Origin: Frankiaceae bacterium
GTDB taxonomy: Bacteria; Actinomycetota; Actinomycetes; BP-191
DNA length: 64,000 nt
Reading direction: 5' to 3'
Assembly: GCA_030840645.1 (NCBI GenBank)
Contig: JAVEEC010000012.1
Span: forward strand, 42,204-106,203
Positions 55,945 to 64,000 of the stretch are shown here, piece after piece (position 1 is the stretch's first letter; each line of letters begins with the position of its first letter). The position numbers were made by a program, and so were the translations under genes. Below the pieces are notes generated by a model, which searched no databases, was not told where the DNA came from, and saw only the letters and a list, made by a program, of their open reading frames with translations.

Positions 55945-57041
55945 TGAACGTCGCGGCGTTCGTCGCGGGCTTCGTCATCGTCGTCGGGACGTGGGCCAGC
56001 GTGCTGCGCACCCTGGTGATCCCGCGCGGCCTCTCGTCGCGGCTCACCGCGGCGGTGAGCACCGTCATCCGGGTCGCGTTCAACTTCGTCGCTGCCCGCT
56101 TCGACGCGTACGAGACGAAGGACGCGATCCTCGTCGGGCAGGGGCCGACCATCCTGCTGGCGCTGCTGGTCGCCTGGGTGGGGCTGTTCCTGATCGGGTT
56201 CGGGCTGATGTTCGAGGCCGCGAACGGCGCCGGCTTCTACGCCGCCATGCGCGAGAGCGCGTCGTGGGTCTACACGCTCGGCAGCGACCTCACGGTCCGC
56301 CCGATGTCGACGGTGGTCGGCTTCTTCGCGGCCGCGACCGGCCTCGTCGTCGTCGCCCTCCAGGTCGGGTACCTGCCGACGCTGTACGGCGCGTTCAACC
56401 GCCGCGAGACGCTGGTCACCCTGCTGCAGAGCCGCGCGGGCGAGCCGGCGTGGGGCCCGGAGATCCTCGCCAGGCACCACATCGTGGCGACGCTGGACAA
56501 GCTGCCCGCGTTCTACGCCGACTGGGAGCGGTGGGCCGCGGACGTCTCGGAGAGCCACAGCAACTACCCGGTGCTGATCACGTTCCGCTCGCCGCACCCG
56601 GCGCGGTCGTGGGTCGTCGGGCTGCTTGCGGTCCTCGACTCGGCGGCGTTGCACCTCGCCTTGAACCCGTCCGCCCGGGGGAGCGAGGCGCGGCTCTGCC
56701 TGCGGATGGGGTTCACCTGCATGCGCGACATCTGCCGCGCGCTCGGCATCGCGTACGACCCGGACCCGCGGCCGGACACGGCGCTGCGGCTGACGTACGA
56801 GGAGTTCCTCGCCGGCGTCGCGCGGCTCGAAGCCGTCGGGTACCCGATCGAGCGCTCGCCCGAGGAGGCGTGGCCGCACTTCCGGGGCTGGCGGGTCAAC
56901 TACGAGCAGCAGTGCTACGCCGTGGCGCGGGCCGTCGAGGCGGTGCCCGCGATCTGGTCGGGCCCGCGCAGCCACACGGCCGCGTTCATGCTGCCGGTCA
57001 CCCCGCCGAACCGCACCCCCGGCGCCCCCGACCGCGGCTGA
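55944..57041 (+). CDS. Conserved membrane protein, unknown function
   Basis: N-terminal TMs and long cytosolic C-terminal region; TGATG coupling with M23 gene. Confidence 0.65.
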   Translation: MNVAAFVAGFVIVVGTWASVLRTLVIPRGLSSRLTAAVSTVIRVAFNFVAARFDAYETKDAILVGQGPTILLALLVAWVGLFLIGFGLMFEAANGAGFYAAMRESASWVYTLGSDLTVRPMSTVVGFFAAATGLVVVALQVGYLPTLYGAFNRRETLVTLLQSRAGEPAWGPEILARHHIVATLDKLPAFYADWERWAADVSESHSNYPVLITFRSPHPARSWVVGLLAVLDSAALHLALNPSARGSEARLCLRMGFTCMRDICRALGIAYDPDPRPDTALRLTYEEFLAGVARLEAVGYPIERSPEEAWPHFRGWRVNYEQQCYAVARAVEAVPAIWSGPRSHTAAFMLPVTPPNRTPGAPDRG

Positions 57042-57090
57042 CGGTCGGGCGGCGTGACGCCCCCGCACATAACGCGGTGGGTGAGCGGCC

Positions 57091-57582
57091 TCAGACCGAG
57101 GCGAGGAACGACACCGCGCCGACCGGGTTCCTGTCGGTGTCGTGGATCGGCGCCGCGACGGCGTCGAGCATCAGCCGCGCGCCGTCGGGGCGGCGGACGC
57201 GCATCATGCCGCGGCTCAGGGCGTTCTCCCGGACCGCGATCAACGGCGGGATGCGGCGGTCGGCCCCGCGCGCCTCGTGCGCGCTGTCCGTGAAGTCGAC
57301 GAGGTGCAGCACCTCGTCCAGCGACCGCCCGACGACCGAGTCGGCGAGCGTGCCCAGCAGGTCCGCGGCCGTGGAGGAGAGTGCGGAGACCGTGCCCTCG
57401 CCGTCGACCACGAGGCACGCGTCGAGCGAACGCGAGGCCGCGGAGACCCAGTGCGCGAGCGCGTCGTCGCAGGCCGGGGCCTCGACCGCGGCAGGCGACG
57501 ACGAACCGCCCTCCGCGGCGACCGCCACGATGGGCACGACGATGTAGCGCACACGTTTCCTTTGGGTCCCCCGAGCGGACAA
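57091..57582 (-). CDS. PAS-domain protein (start uncertain)
   Basis: RSLDACLVVDGEGTVSALSSTAADLLGTLADSVVGRSLDEVLH..APIHDTDRNPVGAVSFLASV. Confidence 0.7.
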   Translation of the reverse strand: MSARGTQRKRVRYIVVPIVAVAAEGGSSSPAAVEAPACDDALAHWVSAASRSLDACLVVDGEGTVSALSSTAADLLGTLADSVVGRSLDEVLHLVDFTDSAHEARGADRRIPPLIAVRENALSRGMMRVRRPDGARLMLDAVAAPIHDTDRNPVGAVSFLASV

Positions 57583-57654
57583 CGCTGCCTGTCCGGTGGA
57601 CGGCAGCCTACCCAGACTTCGCCTTAGGTCCCGGATTCCCTTCCGCCGAACGGC

Positions 57655-58173
57655 CTAACCGGGCTGCTCCTCCGCGTCGAACGTGCTCAGCAGCGCAGTC
57701 GCGAGGTTCGGGACCAGGTCGGGTGCGGAGAGCACGGCGTCCTCCCGGTCCGCGTCGCCGCGGATGCGGATGGTCGCGGCCTTCTCGCCGGAACGCAGCA
57801 CGCCGACGACGATCCGTACGTCCCGCTGGTCCGGGTGCTGCTGCGCCCACTCGACCTCGTCCGTGCCCTCCGGGCGCGCGGCCACCGCGCCGTCGGGGAG
57901 CATCAGCACCTCGTCCACGACGGCGGCGCCGAGCACGGTGTCCGGCCACTCGATCCTGGGCAGCAGGTCGGCGACGCGTCCCTCCACCGGGTCCTGCTCG
58001 ACCGGCGTGAGGCCGTCGGGGTCGTTGTCCGCGAGCATGTCCGCGAGGCTCGGCTCGCCGGCGCGGAGCTCGCCGGTGTTGACGAGCGCGTAGAGCCGCG
58101 GCGCCTGGTCCCAGCCGGTCTCGGCGAGGTGGCTCTCGATCTCGGTGACCAGGGCGGCCAGGTCGGTCGGCAT
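57655..58173 (-). CDS. PPA1309 family protein
   Basis: LAETGWDQAPRLYALVNTGEL..VEWAQQHPDQRDVRIVVGVLRSGEKAATIRIR. Confidence 0.82.
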   Translation of the reverse strand: MPTDLAALVTEIESHLAETGWDQAPRLYALVNTGELRAGEPSLADMLADNDPDGLTPVEQDPVEGRVADLLPRIEWPDTVLGAAVVDEVLMLPDGAVAARPEGTDEVEWAQQHPDQRDVRIVVGVLRSGEKAATIRIRGDADREDAVLSAPDLVPNLATALLSTFDAEEQPG

Positions 58174-58203
58174 GGTTCCCAGTCTGCCGGACATGATGGG
58201 CGG

Positions 58204-58782
58204 ATGCGGCTGGCGGTAGTGCTCACGGCGTTCGCCCTCGTCTTCCCCGCGGAGCTGCCGGACAAGACCACCCTGGCCTCGATCGTCCTCGCGACGCGGT
58301 ACCGGCCGCTGCCGGTCTGGCTCGGCGCGATGGCGGCGTTCGCGGTGCAGTGCGCGCTCGCCGTGACGGCCGGCCGGCTGCTGGCGTTGCTGCCGCACCG
58401 CGCCGTCGTCGCGGCCGCGGCGGTGCTGTTCGCTCTCGGTGCCGTCCTGGCGCTGCGCTCCGGTGCCGCGGACGAGGTCGTGGACGAGCTGCCCCCGGCG
58501 AGGTCGTCACCGCGGATCGCGGCGACGGCGTTCGGCGTGCTGCTGCTCGCGGAGTTCGGCGACTTCACGCAGCTCGCGACGGCGTCGCTGGCGAGCCGGT
58601 ACGACGCGCCGTTCAGCGTGTTCCTCGGCGCCTGGCTGGCGCTGGTCTGCGTCTCCGGGCTCGCCGTCGTGACGGGGCGCGGGCTGCTGCGCGTGGTGCC
58701 GTTGCGCGCCGTGCGGATCGTCGCGGCATCGTTGTTCGCCGTCGTCGCGGTGCTCTCAGCCGTCGAGGCGGTCCGGGGCTAG
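58204..58782 (+). CDS. TMEM165/GDT1 family (UPF0016) transporter
   Basis: ELPDKTTLASIVLATRY and EFGDFTQLATASLASRY paired motifs. Confidence 0.88.
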   Translation: MRLAVVLTAFALVFPAELPDKTTLASIVLATRYRPLPVWLGAMAAFAVQCALAVTAGRLLALLPHRAVVAAAAVLFALGAVLALRSGAADEVVDELPPARSSPRIAATAFGVLLLAEFGDFTQLATASLASRYDAPFSVFLGAWLALVCVSGLAVVTGRGLLRVVPLRAVRIVAASLFAVVAVLSAVEAVRG

Positions 58783-59508
58783 CTCGGCCTCGACCCACGC
58801 GCGCATCGCGCGGTTGCGGTCGTACAGCCCGGCCTGCCACATCGCGGCGAACCCGGGCTCGCCGGCCGCCGCCCGCGTGCGCACCATCGCGAGCCCCCAG
58901 TCGAGCCGGTGCAGCAACGCCGTGACGACAGGCGGCGCCGCAACGCCGTACGTCGCGCAGGCGAGCCGGGCGCGCGCGACCCGGTCGCCGGGCAGCGCGA
59001 GCACCCAGTGCCGGAGCACGCCCGCCATCTCCCAGGCCGCGGACGACGGCCCCGCGAAGTCGAAGTCGATCAACGCCGCCGCCCGGCCGCCCGCGAACAC
59101 GACGTTCTCCCGGCAGACGTCGTTGTGCCCGACCAGCGCGGTCCGGTACGCGGCCGGCGGCGGCCAGGCCCACCGCGCGCCGGGCGGCGCGACGAACCCG
59201 GCTGCGGCCTCGTGCAGCCGGCGGACCAGCGTCACGACCGAGACGAGGGCGTCCTCGGTGAGGCACCACGCGGGCGGCTCCTCGTGCGCCGCCACGTCGC
59301 CGGGCACGAACGTCAGCACCTCGCGCCCGCCCTCGTCGTAGCCGAGGTGGCACGGCGCGCCGTCGAACCCGCGCGCGGCAAGGTGCGCCAGGAACGCCTG
59401 CGTCGCAGGCGTGTGCGGCCCGGCGGGCCGCCGAACGGTGTCGCCGACGCGGACCACCGCGCCGGCGTTGCCGACCCCGCCGGGCATCGGCTGCTCGGGC
59501 AGCGACAC
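58756..59508 (-). CDS. APH-fold phosphotransferase
   Basis: LVGHNDVCRENVVFAGGRAAALIDFDFAGPSSAAWEMAGVLRHW; overlaps GDT1 3' end by 27 bp. Confidence 0.85.
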   Translation of the reverse strand: MSLPEQPMPGGVGNAGAVVRVGDTVRRPAGPHTPATQAFLAHLAARGFDGAPCHLGYDEGGREVLTFVPGDVAAHEEPPAWCLTEDALVSVVTLVRRLHEAAAGFVAPPGARWAWPPPAAYRTALVGHNDVCRENVVFAGGRAAALIDFDFAGPSSAAWEMAGVLRHWVLALPGDRVARARLACATYGVAAPPVVTALLHRLDWGLAMVRTRAAAGEPGFAAMWQAGLYDRNRAMRAWVEAELAPDRLDG

Positions 59509-59517
59509 GGCCGCCGG

Positions 59518-60411
59518 TCAGCCCCGCTGCGTCATCGTGTACCGCAGCCTGGCCATGCCGTTAGTCGCCTCCTTGGCGATCGGGAACCCCTCGAACAGGC
59601 TGTCCACCCGCTCCGCGAGGTCGCTCGGCTCCCAGCGGCCGGCGTCGTTCACGATCTCGCCGAACGACGTCCACGGCTGGTACAGCTCGACCACGTTGCC
59701 CTGCACGCCGAACACCTTGCCGCTGATGTGGCTCGACGCGTCGCTCGACAGGTACACGACGAGCGGCGCGACGTTGTCCGGGTGCCAGAAGTCGAACCCC
59801 TCGCCGGCGTCGATGGAGCCGTACGCGCCCTCGGTCATCCGGGTGCGCGCGGCGGGCGCGATGGCGTTGACGGTGACGTTGTACCGCCACATCTCCATCG
59901 CCGCGATCGTGGCGAACGCCGCGATGCCGGCCTTCGCGGCGCCGTAGTTGGCCTGGCCGAAGTTGCCGAGCAGGCCGCTGGTGCTCGCGGTGCAGACGAC
60001 GTGGCCCGGGCGGCCCTGCTCCTTCCACCACGCGCAGGCGTGGTGCGTCGGCGCGTAGTGGCCGCGCAGGTGCACCTGGATGACCGCGTCCCACTCCTCG
60101 GGCGTCATCTTGACCAGCGTCCGGTCGCGCACGATGCCGGCGTTGTTGACGAGCGCGTCCAGCCCGCCGAACGTCTCCACGGCCTGCTCTACCAGCCGCC
60201 GCGCGCCGTCGTCGTCGGAGCAGTCGTCGGTGTTCAACGCCGCCTCGCCGCCGTTGCCCGCGATCTCGTCGACGACGGCCCGGCCGGTCTCGGCGTCGAG
60301 CTCGTTCACGACGACGCGCGCGCCTTCGCGGGCGAGGAGCAGCGCCTCGCCGCGGCCGATGCCGCGCCCCGCGCCCGTGACGATCGCGACCTTGCCGTCC
60401 ATGAGTCCCAT
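59518..60411 (-). CDS. SDR family oxidoreductase
   Basis: TGAGRGIGRGEALLLAREGARVVVNE..NNAGIVRDRTLVKMTPEEWDAVIQVHLRGHY..YGAAKAGI. Confidence 0.92.
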   Translation of the reverse strand: MGLMDGKVAIVTGAGRGIGRGEALLLAREGARVVVNELDAETGRAVVDEIAGNGGEAALNTDDCSDDDGARRLVEQAVETFGGLDALVNNAGIVRDRTLVKMTPEEWDAVIQVHLRGHYAPTHHACAWWKEQGRPGHVVCTASTSGLLGNFGQANYGAAKAGIAAFATIAAMEMWRYNVTVNAIAPAARTRMTEGAYGSIDAGEGFDFWHPDNVAPLVVYLSSDASSHISGKVFGVQGNVVELYQPWTSFGEIVNDAGRWEPSDLAERVDSLFEGFPIAKEATNGMARLRYTMTQRG

Positions 60412-60465
60412 TGGCGCACCCTAACGGTCTGTTTTCCGTCGCTTCGCATCGGGCAGTACGTCGCC

Positions 60466-61389
60466 ATGACGCCACTGCACGAGCGCCTGGACCGCGCGCT
60501 CACCACCGGCATCTTCGCCGGACTCGACGCACCAGTGGACCGGCGCGACCGGTTCCTCACGCTGCTGCGGATCTACGACCTCCGCCTGGGCGACGTCGCC
60601 GCGCTCGGTTCCGCCGCGCGCTACGCCAACCATCCCGCGATCGCGACCCTCGCCTGGGCCCTCGAACAGCCCTGGCTCGCCGATCTCGAACGCCTCCACG
60701 ACCCGCTGGTCGACGGCGACCTCGTCGCCGGGATGCGCGCGCTGGCCGCGCGCGACCGCCTGCCGGAGGCGTACGAGTGGCTGGCCACGCAGGCGACCTG
60801 GCCGGAGACCGTACGGTTCCTCGCCCTGGAGGGCGGGCCCGACGGCGGCTTCGACGACCTGGTGGCGCTCTGCCAGGTCGGCCTCTCCGGCGAGGCGAAG
60901 GTGGAGCTGGCGCGCAACTACTGGGACGAGCTGGGCAACGGCTCGTTGAGCGCCGTGCACACGATCCTGCACGACCGGCTGGTGGCGGCCGTCGACATGC
61001 GGCGCGTGCCGCTGGCCGAGCAGCCCGTCGAGGCGCTGGAACGCGCGGCGCTCGGTGGCCTGCTTTCCACCAACCACTGGCTCCAGCCCGAGATGCTCGG
61101 CGCGCTGGGGCTGATCGAGCTGCAGGCGGGGCCGCGGTGCCGCAAGGTGCTCCAGGCGTTCGACCGGCTCGGCGCGCCCGCGGAGGCGTACCCGTTCTAC
61201 GTCGAGCACGCCGAGGTCGACCCGCGGCACGGCAAGGACTGGATGGACAACGCCGTCGTCCCGACCGCCGAGGCGCACCCCGACTGGGCGCCCCGCATCC
61301 TGCGCGGCGCGCTCTGGCGCTCGAAGGTCAACGCGGCGTTCTTCACCGCGCTGTGGCGCGCGCTGTCCGCCGAGTCCGCCGCGGCGTGA
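60466..61389 (+). CDS. Iron-containing redox enzyme family (haem-oxygenase-like) protein
   Basis: ELARNYWDELGNGSLSAVHTILHDRLVAAVDM..FYVEHAEVDPRHGKDWMDNAV. Confidence 0.75.
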   Translation: MTPLHERLDRALTTGIFAGLDAPVDRRDRFLTLLRIYDLRLGDVAALGSAARYANHPAIATLAWALEQPWLADLERLHDPLVDGDLVAGMRALAARDRLPEAYEWLATQATWPETVRFLALEGGPDGGFDDLVALCQVGLSGEAKVELARNYWDELGNGSLSAVHTILHDRLVAAVDMRRVPLAEQPVEALERAALGGLLSTNHWLQPEMLGALGLIELQAGPRCRKVLQAFDRLGAPAEAYPFYVEHAEVDPRHGKDWMDNAVVPTAEAHPDWAPRILRGALWRSKVNAAFFTALWRALSAESAAA

Positions 61390-61410
61390 CCGGGCCGCGG
61401 GCGTTCCGCG

Positions 61411-61479
61411 GCTACCGGTGAGTAGCGATGTCGGGAGTCACCGGTTCGTGCTCAGCCGGAGTCGGTACTCACCGGTAGC
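61411..61479. terminator. Long-range inverted repeat GCTACCGGTGAGTA/TACTCACCGGTAGC between convergent genes
   Basis: 14-bp perfect arms, 41-nt spacer containing a further GTCACCGGT. Confidence 0.6.
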
Positions 61480-61484
61480 AACGG

Positions 61485-62933
61485 CTACAGCGGGATGTTG
61501 CCGTGGTTGCCGCGCCGCGCCGGGGCGTGGGCGATCTCGGCGGCGATGACGCGGCGGGTCTGCGCGCGCGGGATCACCGCGTCGATGACGCCGTACGCGC
61601 CCGCGTTGCCGACACCCGCCGCGATGGACCGGTGCTCCGCCGCGAGCTGCGCGGTGAGCACGCCGCGCTGACCCTCGGGCGCGGCCGCGAGCTGGCGCCG
61701 GTGCAGGATGCCGACCGCCGCCTCGGGCCCCATGACGGCCAGCTCCGCGTCCGGCCAGGCGTAGACCGCGGTCGCGCCGAGCGACCGGGAGTTCATGGCG
61801 ATGTACGCGCCGCCGTACGCCTTCCGCGTCACGATCGTCACCCGCGGCACGACGGCCTCGGCGAACGCGTGCAGCAGCTTCGCGCCACGCCGGACGACGC
61901 CGTCCCACTCCTGGTCCACGCCCGGCAGGTAGCCGGGCACGTCTACGAGCACCGCGAGGGGAACGCCGAGCGCGTCGCAGAGCCGCACGAACCGCGCGGC
62001 CTTCTCCGCGGACGTGGTGTCGAGGCAGCCGCCGAGGCGCAGCGGGTTGTTCGCGAGGACGCCGACGGTCCGCCCGCCGAGGCGGCCGAGGGTGGTCGTG
62101 ATGTTCGGCGCCCAGCCGCTGTGCAGCTCCAGCGCCGTGCCCGGGTCGAGCAGCCGTGAGACGACGGGGCGGACGTCGTACGCCCGCCGCGGCGAGTCGG
62201 GCAGCAGGTCGTCCAGCTCGATGTCGCCGCTCGCCGCCGCGAGGTCGAGCGACCCCTGGCCGCCGAGCAACGACACCAGCTCCTGCGCGGTCGCGAGCGC
62301 GTGCGCCTCCGAGTCCGCGACGACGGCGACGACGCCGGAACGCCGCCCGTGCGGGTCGGGGCCGCCGAGCCGCACCATGTCGACGGACTCGCCGGTGACC
62401 TGCTTGATGACGTCCGGGCCGGTCACGAAGACGCGCCCCTCGGGCGCCATGACGACGATGTCCGTCAGCGCGGGACCGTACGCCGCGCCACCCGCGCACG
62501 GCCCGAGCACCACGGAGATCTGCGGCACCTTGCCGGACGCGCGGGTCATCGCCGCGAACACGTAGCCGACCCCGTCGAGCGACGCGACGCCCTCCTGGAG
62601 CCGCGCGCCGCCGGAGTGCCAGAGACCGACGACGGGGATGCCCCGCTCGACGGCGAGGTCGATGATCTCGGCGATGCGCAGGCAGCCGCGCGCGCCGAGC
62701 GCACCGCCCATGACGGCCGCGTCGGTCGCGAACGCCGCGACCGGCAGCCCGCCGATCAGGCCGATGCCGGCGACGACGCCGTCGCCCTCGACCGGCGCCT
62801 TGCCCGGCGTCGGGATGCCGGTCCGCAGCGAGCCGCGTTCGACGAACGAGCCGTTGTCCAGCAGCGCCGCGACCCGCGCGTCGGCGGACGCGGGAACGGG
62901 CTTCTTCGGGGTGGTGCCGACGGTGACCGTCAT
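61485..62933 (-). CDS. Acyl-CoA carboxylase beta (carboxyltransferase) subunit
   Basis: LWHSGGARLQEGVASLDGVGYVFAAMTRASGKVPQISVVLGPCAGGAAYGPALTDIVVMA..VDVPGYLPGVDQEWDGVVRRGAKLLHAFAEAVVPRVTIVTRKAYGGAYIAMNSR. Confidence 0.95.
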   Translation of the reverse strand: MTVTVGTTPKKPVPASADARVAALLDNGSFVERGSLRTGIPTPGKAPVEGDGVVAGIGLIGGLPVAAFATDAAVMGGALGARGCLRIAEIIDLAVERGIPVVGLWHSGGARLQEGVASLDGVGYVFAAMTRASGKVPQISVVLGPCAGGAAYGPALTDIVVMAPEGRVFVTGPDVIKQVTGESVDMVRLGGPDPHGRRSGVVAVVADSEAHALATAQELVSLLGGQGSLDLAAASGDIELDDLLPDSPRRAYDVRPVVSRLLDPGTALELHSGWAPNITTTLGRLGGRTVGVLANNPLRLGGCLDTTSAEKAARFVRLCDALGVPLAVLVDVPGYLPGVDQEWDGVVRRGAKLLHAFAEAVVPRVTIVTRKAYGGAYIAMNSRSLGATAVYAWPDAELAVMGPEAAVGILHRRQLAAAPEGQRGVLTAQLAAEHRSIAAGVGNAGAYGVIDAVIPRAQTRRVIAAEIAHAPARRGNHGNIPL

Positions 62934-63649
62934 GCGGTGAGGCTCCATCCGCCGTCGAGGACGAGCGTGTGCCCGGTGACCATCGCGGCCTCCGGGGAGA
63001 CCAGCCAGGCGACGGCGTTCGCGACGTCCTCGGGCGTGACCAGGCGCCCTGCGGGCGTGCGCTTCTCCGCGTCGGCGAGCATCCCCTCGCGGTCCGGGAA
63101 GTGCGTCAGCGCGCGGGTGTCGACGACGCCGGCGCTGATGGCGTTCACCCGCGTCGAAGGCGCCAGCTCGACCGCGAGGTAGCGGACCAGCGACTCGAGC
63201 GCGGCCTTGCTGGCGCCGACCACGGCGTACGCGGGCAGCACCCGCGTCGACCCCGGCGACGACATCGCGACGGCCGCCCTCGGCCGCAGCTTCGCGACGA
63301 GCATGAGCAGCGGCCGGGCGTTGATGCCCATCGACCAGTCGAACGCCCGCTCGTCCAGCTCGCCGACCGGCTTGAGGACACCGGAGGCGGCGTTCGAGAT
63401 GACGACGTCGACCGTGCCGCACGCCTCGATCGCGGCCTCCGCCAGCGCGTCCGCGGCGCCGGCCTTGCCGAGGTGCGAACGCAGCACGACGGCCTGGCGC
63501 CCCTCCGCGCGGACCTTGTCGGCGACCTCCTCGGCCGACTCGACGTTGCGGAACGTCGTCAGCGCGACGTCGTAGCCGTCCCGCGCGAGGCGCAGGCAGG
63601 TGGCGCGACCGATGTCGCCGGACCCGCCGGTGACGAGTGCCCAGGGCAT
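62930..63649 (-). CDS. FabL-like enoyl-ACP reductase candidate (SDR family)
   Basis: ASGVLKPVGELDERAFDWSMGINARPLLML..YAVVGASKAALESLVRYLAVELAPSTRVNAISAGVVDTRALTHFPDREGMLADAEKRTPAGRL; Tyr-x6-Lys. Confidence 0.78.
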   Translation of the reverse strand: MPWALVTGGSGDIGRATCLRLARDGYDVALTTFRNVESAEEVADKVRAEGRQAVVLRSHLGKAGAADALAEAAIEACGTVDVVISNAASGVLKPVGELDERAFDWSMGINARPLLMLVAKLRPRAAVAMSSPGSTRVLPAYAVVGASKAALESLVRYLAVELAPSTRVNAISAGVVDTRALTHFPDREGMLADAEKRTPAGRLVTPEDVANAVAWLVSPEAAMVTGHTLVLDGGWSLTA

Positions 63650-63653
63650 GGTG

Positions 63654-64000
63654 TTACACCTTCCGGATCGCGAGGCAGACGTTGTGCCCGCCGAAGCCGA
63701 ACGAGTTGGACAGCGCCGCCTCGACGGCGACCTGGCGAGGTCCCTCAGGAACACAGTCGACGTCGCACTGCTCGTCGGGCTTCTCGTAGTTGCGGGTGGG
63801 GTGCAGGACGCCGTCGCGGACCGACAGGGCCGTGACCATCGCCTCGACCGCACCGGCCGCGCCGAGCAGGTGTCCGGTCATCGACTTGGTCGCCGAGACG
63901 GGGACCGCCCCGAGGACGGAACGGATGGCGTTCGCCTCGGCGATGTCGCCGATCGGCGTCGACGTCGCGTGGCCGTTGACGTAGCCGATCTGCTCGGGCG
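63654..64000 (-). CDS. Beta-ketoacyl-ACP synthase II (FabF-type), C-terminal part; truncated by window edge
   Basis: YVNGHATSTPIGD..SATKSMTGHLLGAAGAVEAM..NSFGFGGHNVCLAIRKV. Confidence 0.92.
   Translation of the reverse strand, partial: PEQIGYVNGHATSTPIGDIAEANAIRSVLGAVPVSATKSMTGHLLGAAGAVEAMVTALSVRDGVLHPTRNYEKPDEQCDVDCVPEGPRQVAVEAALSNSFGFGGHNVCLAIRKV

Noticed and set aside
53230-57041. Idea that larBC, M23 peptidase and the membrane protein form one novel nickel-linked cell-wall system
   Set aside because: Only short spacing supports it; no functional link can be read from sequence.
55944-57041. Membrane protein considered as a K+ channel because of 'YTLGSDLTVRP'
   Set aside because: Lacks a convincing TxGYG/TxGFG selectivity filter; left as unknown function.

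Overview
High-GC actinobacterial (Actinomycetota) chromosomal window of about 64 kb, read by eye with the supplied ORF track; no searches were run. It is gene-dense and mostly core-like. I support three OmpR-family two-component systems: MprAB-like with an HtrA protease, PhoPR-like, and KdpDE-like next to a KimA-type K+ transporter. I also support three tRNA genes (Ser-TGA, Ser-GCT, Arg-ACG), serS, pheA, DUF4446, larB/larC, a Bpa-type proteasome activator, and a right-edge FAS-II-like cluster (KAS, FabL-like SDR, acyl-CoA carboxylase beta). Other content includes many secreted or surface proteins and four APH-fold kinases. The best accessory signal is a 2.6 kb island at tRNA-Arg. An intact tRNA gene and a perfect 46-bp copy of its 3' half bracket a single DUF262/DUF1524 (GmrSD-like) putative anti-phage gene, with no integrase. 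Other points of interest: 11-bp-phased direct repeats upstream of each two-component locus, a perfect 35-bp palindrome in front of a MarR-GNAT fusion, an 11-mer shared by all tRNA 3' flanks, a FabL-type enoyl-ACP reductase candidate, an M50-like membrane protein paired with a secreted double-CTxC protein, and a cluster of unusual secreted proteins ending in a BNR-propeller/VWA surface protein.
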